From DATADF01 sp046263155 (lineage in GTDB: Bacteria; Actinomycetota; CADDZG01; WHSQ01): a stretch of 12,336 bases of DNA. Positions 6,966-12,336 of this stretch are shown here, one piece after another. The notes beneath the pieces are model-generated. The model did not search any database, was not told where the DNA came from, and was given only the letters and a program-made list of their open reading frames with translations. The stretch covers positions 1 through 12,336 of the forward strand of contig JBHELF010000021.1 in assembly GCA_046263155.1 (NCBI GenBank). The letters run 5' to 3'. The translations under genes and the position numbers were made by a program. The number at the start of each line of letters is the position of its first letter. Position 1 is the first letter of the stretch.

Positions 6966-8150
6966 TTGGAAAATCGAACCCCACGTCGTCGGGTCCGTGA
7001 CGCGATTCGTGATTTCCTCGCCACCGAGTCATCCGGTGGCGCGCCTCTACTGGTCGCGGCGCTCGCGGCACTGCTGTGGGCCAACCTCTGGCCCGGAACC
7101 TACGAAGGGTTTTGGAGCGCCGAGGTTGATCTGAGTCTTGGTCCGTTCGCCTTGCCGCACGAGGTCCGCGCCTGGGTGACCGAAGGCCTGATGGCCATCT
7201 TCTTTTTCGTAGTAGGCCTGGAGATCAAGCGGGAGCTTCTAACCGGAGAGCTGCGCGGGTGGCGCAATGCCGCGCTCCCGGTTGCAGCCGCGGCCGGAGG
7301 CATGTTGCTGCCGGCAGCGATCTATCTCGCGATCAACTACTCTGGGGAGGCGGCGCGCGGCTGGGGGATTCCGATGGCCACCGACATCGCGTTCGCGGTC
7401 GGGATACTCACTCTGCTCGGAGACCGCATCTCACACCAGATGAAGGTCCTGTTGCTCGGCATAGCGATCGCCGACGACATCGGCGCGGTCATCGTCATCG
7501 CGATCTTCTACTCGACGACCGTGCACGTCGGCTATCTCGCGGCCGCGCTCGCCGTCGCGGCGTTCGCCGGGGCGGTCACTCGCATAGAACTCCGGTCTCT
7601 TCGCTGGGTGCTCTTCGGCGCGGGCTCGATAGCCAGCTGGCTTTTCATGTTGGACTCGGGTGTGCACGCGTCTATGGCGGGGGTGTTGGTCGCCGCAGCG
7701 CTTCCACTGGAGCGCGCCGAACGGACTACGGAAGTGCTTCAACGCCGGCTGCATCGATTCAGCAGCCTCGCGGTGCTCCCGTTATTCGCCCTGGCCGCTG
7801 CCGGAGTCGTCTTCAGCCGATCAGCTTTTGAAGCTCTCGGCTCCGGGATCGCTCTCGGTGTGATCGCCGGCTTGGTGATCGGGAAGCCTCTCGGGATCTC
7901 GTTGTTCGCAGCCCTGGCCCTGCGCCTGGGTCTGGCCCGGCCCCCATCCGGCATCACGGCGCGGCACTTCCTGGCGCTCGGCGCAGTCGCAGGCGTCGGC
8001 TTCACCGTCTCGCTGTTCGTGTCGGAGCTGGCCTTCGCCGATTCCCTTCTGGCCGACCGGGCCCGACTGGCCACCCTGGTGGCTTCGACGCTGGCGGCCG
8101 CCCTCGGGATCGTCGTGTGCGTCCTTGCCTGTCGCACCCGACCGCGATGA
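6966..8150 (+). CDS. nhaA: NhaA-type Na+/H+ antiporter
   Basis: This 394-residue inner-membrane protein is close to the 388 residues of E. coli NhaA. NhaA exchanges Na+ (or Li+) in the cell for external H+ and serves pH and salt homeostasis. Diagnostic segments are 'EGLMAIFFFVVGLEIKREL', 'ATDIAFAVG', 'AIADDIGAVIVI', 'IGKPLGI' and 'GVGFTVSLFVSELAF'. The key residues are present with an offset of 7 from E. coli: D140 (D133), the ion-binding pair D170/D171 (D163/D164) and K307 (K300). About eleven or twelve hydrophobic segments run from near residue 26 to the end, after a basic N-terminus. The start is TTG with GGGAGG 5 bases upstream. It lies 63 bases after adnB and could be read through from it, but the palindromic gap hints at separate control. 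Function is confident; the link to its DNA-repair neighbours is unknown. Confidence 0.95.
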   Translation: MENRTPRRRVRDAIRDFLATESSGGAPLLVAALAALLWANLWPGTYEGFWSAEVDLSLGPFALPHEVRAWVTEGLMAIFFFVVGLEIKRELLTGELRGWRNAALPVAAAAGGMLLPAAIYLAINYSGEAARGWGIPMATDIAFAVGILTLLGDRISHQMKVLLLGIAIADDIGAVIVIAIFYSTTVHVGYLAAALAVAAFAGAVTRIELRSLRWVLFGAGSIASWLFMLDSGVHASMAGVLVAAALPLERAERTTEVLQRRLHRFSSLAVLPLFALAAAGVVFSRSAFEALGSGIALGVIAGLVIGKPLGISLFAALALRLGLARPPSGITARHFLALGAVAGVGFTVSLFVSELAFADSLLADRARLATLVASTLAAALGIVVCVLACRTRPR

Positions 8151-8183
8151 TGGCGCGATGTCGCTGGATCAACAGGATCGGGA

Positions 8184-8211
8184 GATTTCTGTCGGGGGCC
8201 CTCGTTACAGT
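8184..8211 (+). promoter_or_regulatory. Candidate PafBC-type (DNA-damage) promoter of lhr
   Basis: GATTTCTGTC (8184-8193) is followed by G and, starting 16 bases after the first T of TGTC, by TACAGT (8206-8211). The 10-base word and spacing are identical to those before adnA (619-646). After the six bases 8212-8217, the expected transcription start falls on G8218, the first base of the proposed GTG start codon, implying a leaderless mRNA. As in the adnA copy, the GTGG expected after TGTCR is missing. Confidence 0.48.
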
Positions 8212-8217
8212 CACGCG

Positions 8218-11200
8218 GTGATCGAGTCCTTCCATCCGGCGGTCCGGACCTGGTTCGAGCGCCGCTTTCCCGAGGGGCCGACGGACCCCCAGGCGCAGGG
8301 ATGGACCCAGATCGCCGCCGGCAACCACACACTGATCGCCGCCCCCACGGGATCGGGCAAGACGCTCGCGGCTTTCTTGGTGTGCATCGATCGTCTCTAC
8401 CGCCTCTACGAGGCCGGCGGCGAGATCCCCGATGGGCCGCAGGTTGTGTACGTGTCGCCGCTGAAGGCTCTCGCCGTAGATATCCATCAAAACCTCGAGG
8501 CGCCGCTCCTCGAGATCGCCGGAGTGGCCGCCGAGCTGGGCCTCACGGCGCCCGAGATCAGGGTGGCGGTGAGGACCGGAGATACGGCCGCGTCGGAGCG
8601 CGCCGCCATGCTCAAGCGACCCCCGCACTTCCTGATTACGACTCCCGAGTCCCTGTATCTGATGGTCACGGCGGAACGCAGCCGAGCGATGCTCGAGCGC
8701 GTCGAGACGGTGATCGTCGACGAGATCCATGCGGTGGCGGGCAACAAGCGAGGGTCGCACCTTGCACTGACGCTGGAGCGGGTGGCACACGTGGCCGCCA
8801 AAGCTCCGCAGCGGATCGGATTGTCGGCTACTCAACGACCCATTGAGACCGTCGCTCGACTTCTTGTGGGGGCCGGGGCCGAGCGATCGAATCCCGACGG
8901 ATCTCCGCGCTGCGCGATCGTCGATGTGGGGCACCAACGCAATCTCGATCTGGCGCTCGAGCTTCCCGACGACGAACTCGGTGCCGTCGCGTCGGCGGAG
9001 CAGATGGCGATGATCCTCGACATGATCGCCGAGCACGTGAAGCAGCACCGCACGACGCTCGTCTTCGTGAACACGCGACGGATGGCGGAACGGGTTGCGC
9101 ATCAGCTCGGCGAGCTCTTAGGCGAGGACCAGGTCTCGGCCCACCACGGCAGCCTCTCGAAGGAACGGCGGCAGCGAGTCGAGGCACGTCTGCGCGCCGG
9201 GGACCTCAAGGCGCTCGTGGCGACCGCGTCCCTGGAACTCGGAATCGACATCGGGCCGGTCGAGCTCGTCTGTCAGATCGGTTCCCCGCGAAGCATCGCC
9301 ACATTTCTTCAGCGGGTCGGCCGCTCGAATCACACTCGAAGCGGGACCCCGAGCGGAAGGTTGTTTCCGACCACGCGCGACGAGCTGGTCGAGTGTGCGG
9401 CGCTGCTGCGCGGCGTGCGATCCGGCAAGCTCGATGCGATCCTCCCGCCGCTCGCGCCGCTCGACATCCTCGCTCAACAGGTAGTGGCCGAGTCCGCGGC
9501 GGAGGACTGGGCCGACGACGACCTCTACAAACTCGTGATCACCGCGGCCCCCTTCGCCGATCTCGCACGCGACGATTTCGATACCGCAGTCGAGCTCGTG
9601 TCCGAGGGCATCCAGACCGGGCGCGGCCGCCGCGCCGCGTATGTCCATCGCGACCGGGTTAACGGCCGCCTGAGAGGTCGTCGCGGCGCGCGCCTCGCGG
9701 CGCTGACCTCTGGCGGCGCGATCCCCGAGCTCGGCGACTTCAGGGTCGTGGCCGAGCCGGACGACGTCTTCGTGGGAACGGTCAACGAGGACTGGGCGAT
9801 CGAGAGCCAGGCCGGCGACATCTTTCTGCTGGGCACGACGTCGTGGCGGATCCGGCGCGTCGAGCCCGGAACCGTCCGGGTTGTCGACGCGCGCGGCGCG
9901 CCGCCCTCGGTTCCGTTCTGGCTTGGTGAGGCACCGGGACGCACCAACGAGCTGTCCGATGAGGTATCAGATCTCAGGTCCGAAGTAGAGAAGCGGCTCG
10001 TCGCCGGGGATCCGGACGCGGCCCGGAGCTGGCTGCAGGAGCAGGGTGGCATCGATCTCAATGCCGCCGACACGATCACTCGTTACCTGGCCGCCGGCCT
10101 CGCCGCGCTCGGCACGATTCCCACAAAGCACACCATCGTCCTCGAACGATTCTTCGATGAGAGCGGCGGCATGCAGCTCGTGGGCCACACACCGTTTGGT
10201 GCGCGCCTCAATCGCGCGCTCGGACTAGCGCTTCGGAAGAGGTTCTGCGTCACGTTCGACTTCGAACTCCAGGCCGCTGCCAGCGACGACGCGATCCTTC
10301 TCTCACTCGGCCCCCAGCACAGCTTCGAGCTCGAACGCGTGCCCAAGTTCCTCGCCTCTAGGACCGTGGAGAGCGTCGTGCGTCAGGCGGTTTTGACCTC
10401 ACCGTTGTTCGCGGCACGTTGGCGGTGGACATTGAACCTGGCTCTGGCGGTGCTCCGCATGCGCGGCGGTCGCAAGAACCCGCCGGCGATCCAGCGGATG
10501 GAGGCCGATGATCTGATGGCCGCGGTGTTCCCGACGCTGGCCGCGTGTCAGGAGAACGTCGCGCCGGGCCCCCTCGAGATCCCGGACCATCCGCTCGTTC
10601 GTCAGGCGCTCGACGACTGCCTTCATGAGGCGATGGACATCGACGGCCTGCGGGCTTTGGTGGGAAGGATCGAGTCGGGCGACGTTCGGGTGGTGGTACG
10701 GGACACGATCGAACCCTCCGTCCTGGCCCACGAGATCCTCAACGGACGGCCTTTCACATACCTCGACGATGCGCCGCTCGAGGAACGCCGGAGCCGTGCC
10801 GTGCAGCTTCGCCGCGGGCTTCCCGTGGAGGCCCGCGATCTCGGGACGCTCGATTCCGAGGCGATCGAGCGAGTGCGAGACGAAGTTCGGCCCGACCCGC
10901 GCGATGCCGACGAACTCCACGATCTGTTGATGACGGTGATCGGCCTTCCTCCGACCGACGAGTGGCGACAGTGGTTCGACGAGCTCGTTGAGGACCACCG
11001 CGCCGCTACGGCCGCGCTCCCGAGCGGGTCCTTGTGGTGTCCGGTGGAACGCCGGGCCGAGGTCGAGCTGCTGTTCCCGGAGGTTGTCCTTACCCCCGAC
11101 CACCGCTCGCCCATCGCTGCCTCCCCTCTGGACCGAGATGCTCCGGCCGCAGAGATGCTGCGCGGCCATCTCGAGTTCCGGGGGCCCTCGACGGTGTCCG

Positions 11201-12336
11201 ATCTGGTGGACGCGACAGGGTTGTCGGAGTTCGACGTGAACACGGCCGTGACCCGTCTGGAAAATGAGGGCTTCGCCTTCCGGGGGCACTACACCAGGCC
11301 GGACGGTCCCGAAGAGTTCTGTGCTCGACGCCTCCTCGCTCGGATCCACAACTACACGCAACAGCGACTCCGGCGCGAGATCGAGCCGGTCACGGCGCAA
11401 GACTTCATGCGCTTCCTCCTGCGTTGGCAGCACGTCGCGCCGGGAACCAAGCGAGAGGGCCGGCTGGGGGTTCTCGCAGTTGTAGAGCAGCTTCAGGGCT
11501 TCGAACTCGCGGCGGGCGCATGGGAGGACGCCGTTCTGAAGGCGCGCGTCGAGAGCTATCGCAGCGAGTGGTTGGACGACCTCTGCATGTCCGGCGACGT
11601 CACCTGGGGTCGCCTCTCTCTACGCAACGGCGAGGCCGATGAGGCTCCCAGACGCAGCGGAATGACTCCGTCGCGCGCTACCCCGATCACCCTGACGATC
11701 CGGGACGATCTGTCCTGGCTGTTGCAGGGCGCGCGCGGGGATCGGAGGCCTGCCGCACCGGGACTGGGCCGGACGGCCGATGTGCTGGATGCGCTGCGCG
11801 AACACGGTGCCCTCTTCCAGTCCGACCTGCTCACGATCACGCGCCGGCTGCCAACCGAGATTGAGGAAGCGTTATGGGACGCGGTGGCGCGCGGGCTCGT
11901 TACGGCAGATGGTTTCGCCACGGTGCGCTCGCTGCTGTTTCGTCGGCATCAGGTACGTACGTCGCCCCGGCGAAGGTTGAGGGGCGGGCGTGTGGCGTCC
12001 GCGGGTCGATCCGCGGGTCGCTGGTCGCTACTTCCCGGCGCACTAGCGACGGACGATCCCGACGAGCTTGCCGAGGCGATGGCGGAGCAATTGCTCGCAC
12101 GGTGGGGCGTCGTCTTCCGTGACCTACTGGTGCGGGAGTCCTACACAGTGCCCTGGCGCGAGATCCAGTGGGCGCTCCGCCGTATGGAGGCGCGAGGGAC
12201 GATCCGCGGCGGCCGCTTCGTCGCCGGATTCTCCGGCGAGCAGTACGCGCATCCCGAAGCCGTCGATGTTCTTCGCTCATTGCGACGGGAGAAGCGGTCG
12301 GGCGCGCTGGTGGAGATCTCCGGCTCAGACCCCTTG
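8218..12336 (+). CDS. lhr: Lhr-type SF2 helicase, 3' end outside window
   Basis: The frame is open for 1373 codons to the window edge. Residues about 20-425 are two RecA-like domains: Walker A APTGSGKT (K48), 'SPLKAL' (80-85), DEIH (168-171), SAT (203-205), 'VFVNTR' (282-287), 'ATASLELGID' (335-344) and 'QRVGRSNH' (365-372, R366, R369). A winged helix and the Lhr-specific domain follow to about 870. The rest corresponds to the large C-terminal domain, known in M. smegmatis Lhr to hold winged-helix units and a beta-barrel resembling the AlkZ glycosylase. Mycobacterial Lhr is a 3'-to-5' ssDNA translocase that unwinds RNA:DNA hybrids and is induced by DNA damage. The ending 'SGSDPL' is near the usual C-terminus, so perhaps 50-130 residues are missing. 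I chose GTG 8218 over ATG 8158: the extra 20 residues are unlike Lhr, neither has a ribosome site, and a promoter candidate lies between. Confidence 0.92.
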   Translation, partial: MIESFHPAVRTWFERRFPEGPTDPQAQGWTQIAAGNHTLIAAPTGSGKTLAAFLVCIDRLYRLYEAGGEIPDGPQVVYVSPLKALAVDIHQNLEAPLLEIAGVAAELGLTAPEIRVAVRTGDTAASERAAMLKRPPHFLITTPESLYLMVTAERSRAMLERVETVIVDEIHAVAGNKRGSHLALTLERVAHVAAKAPQRIGLSATQRPIETVARLLVGAGAERSNPDGSPRCAIVDVGHQRNLDLALELPDDELGAVASAEQMAMILDMIAEHVKQHRTTLVFVNTRRMAERVAHQLGELLGEDQVSAHHGSLSKERRQRVEARLRAGDLKALVATASLELGIDIGPVELVCQIGSPRSIATFLQRVGRSNHTRSGTPSGRLFPTTRDELVECAALLRGVRSGKLDAILPPLAPLDILAQQVVAESAAEDWADDDLYKLVITAAPFADLARDDFDTAVELVSEGIQTGRGRRAAYVHRDRVNGRLRGRRGARLAALTSGGAIPELGDFRVVAEPDDVFVGTVNEDWAIESQAGDIFLLGTTSWRIRRVEPGTVRVVDARGAPPSVPFWLGEAPGRTNELSDEVSDLRSEVEKRLVAGDPDAARSWLQEQGGIDLNAADTITRYLAAGLAALGTIPTKHTIVLERFFDESGGMQLVGHTPFGARLNRALGLALRKRFCVTFDFELQAAASDDAILLSLGPQHSFELERVPKFLASRTVESVVRQAVLTSPLFAARWRWTLNLALAVLRMRGGRKNPPAIQRMEADDLMAAVFPTLAACQENVAPGPLEIPDHPLVRQALDDCLHEAMDIDGLRALVGRIESGDVRVVVRDTIEPSVLAHEILNGRPFTYLDDAPLEERRSRAVQLRRGLPVEARDLGTLDSEAIERVRDEVRPDPRDADELHDLLMTVIGLPPTDEWRQWFDELVEDHRAATAALPSGSLWCPVERRAEVELLFPEVVLTPDHRSPIAASPLDRDAPAAEMLRGHLEFRGPSTVSDLVDATGLSEFDVNTAVTRLENEGFAFRGHYTRPDGPEEFCARRLLARIHNYTQQRLRREIEPVTAQDFMRFLLRWQHVAPGTKREGRLGVLAVVEQLQGFELAAGAWEDAVLKARVESYRSEWLDDLCMSGDVTWGRLSLRNGEADEAPRRSGMTPSRATPITLTIRDDLSWLLQGARGDRRPAAPGLGRTADVLDALREHGALFQSDLLTITRRLPTEIEEALWDAVARGLVTADGFATVRSLLFRRHQVRTSPRRRLRGGRVASAGRSAGRWSLLPGALATDDPDELAEAMAEQLLARWGVVFRDLLVRESYTVPWREIQWALRRMEARGTIRGGRFVAGFSGEQYAHPEAVDVLRSLRREKRSGALVEISGSDPL

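Noticed and set aside
8147..8160. Frameshift or pseudogene in lhr
   Set aside because: Reading codon by codon from 8158 to 12336 finds no stop, and all helicase motifs are intact. The gene is simply cut by the window edge.
8150..8221. 23-codon frame starting in the nhaA stop (TGATG) and ending in GTGA at the lhr start, as a coupled mini-gene
   Set aside because: There is no ribosome site and no recognisable product. Codon-level evidence is absent at this length, and the promoter candidate in the same bases explains the region better.
8002..9102. Long open frame on the - strand (366 codons) across the nhaA end and lhr start
   Set aside because: It is antisense to two well-supported genes and its translation resembles no family. 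High GC keeps antisense frames open. The same applies to long - strand frames at 1549-2445, 4980-5804 and 10399-11433.

Overview
The window is high-GC bacterial DNA with all genes on the + strand. It reads as a chromosomal DNA-repair neighbourhood of an actinobacterium (Actinomycetota). The main reason is the adjacent adnA and adnB genes, whose products form the helicase-nuclease typical of that phylum. A full-length bacterial Lhr helicase, GTG and TTG starts, and promoter-like sequences resembling the actinobacterial PafBC (RecA-independent) DNA-damage type agree with this. I cannot place it below phylum; nothing marks it as a mycobacterium.

Layout: (1) 1-597, the 3' end of a CocE/NonD (X-Pro dipeptidyl-peptidase-like) hydrolase gene, unrelated to the rest. 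(2) 598-684, a short control region with a possible terminator overlapping the end of the hydrolase gene, a promoter candidate, a strong inverted repeat and a Shine-Dalgarno sequence. (3) 685-3732 adnA and 3729-6902 adnB, overlapping by 4 bases (GTGA) and so probably translationally coupled. (4) 6903-6965, a 63-base gap almost filled by nested palindromes that reach the Shine-Dalgarno sequence of the next gene. (5) 6966-8150 nhaA, a Na+/H+ antiporter with a TTG start. (6) 8218-12336 lhr, a large SF2 helicase gene cut by the right edge of the window.

How the genes work together: AdnA and AdnB should form the heterodimeric motor-nuclease that resects double-strand breaks for homologous recombination. 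AdnB carries the intact motor. AdnA carries a decayed motor and an iron-sulphur nuclease. Lhr is a 3'-to-5' translocase and helicase that belongs to the DNA-damage response in mycobacteria. NhaA has no obvious functional link to either.

The most interesting observation is regulatory. The same 10-base word, GATTTCTGTC, followed at exactly the same distance by a TANNNT -10 element, lies just upstream of adnA (619-646) and of lhr (8184-8211). Its arrangement (TGTCR, then TANNNT starting 16 bases after the first T of TGTC) is that of PafBC-type promoters. At lhr the predicted transcription start falls on the GTG I take as the start codon, which would make the transcript leaderless. No mobile element, CRISPR array, tRNA or rRNA was seen, and the protein families themselves are known ones.
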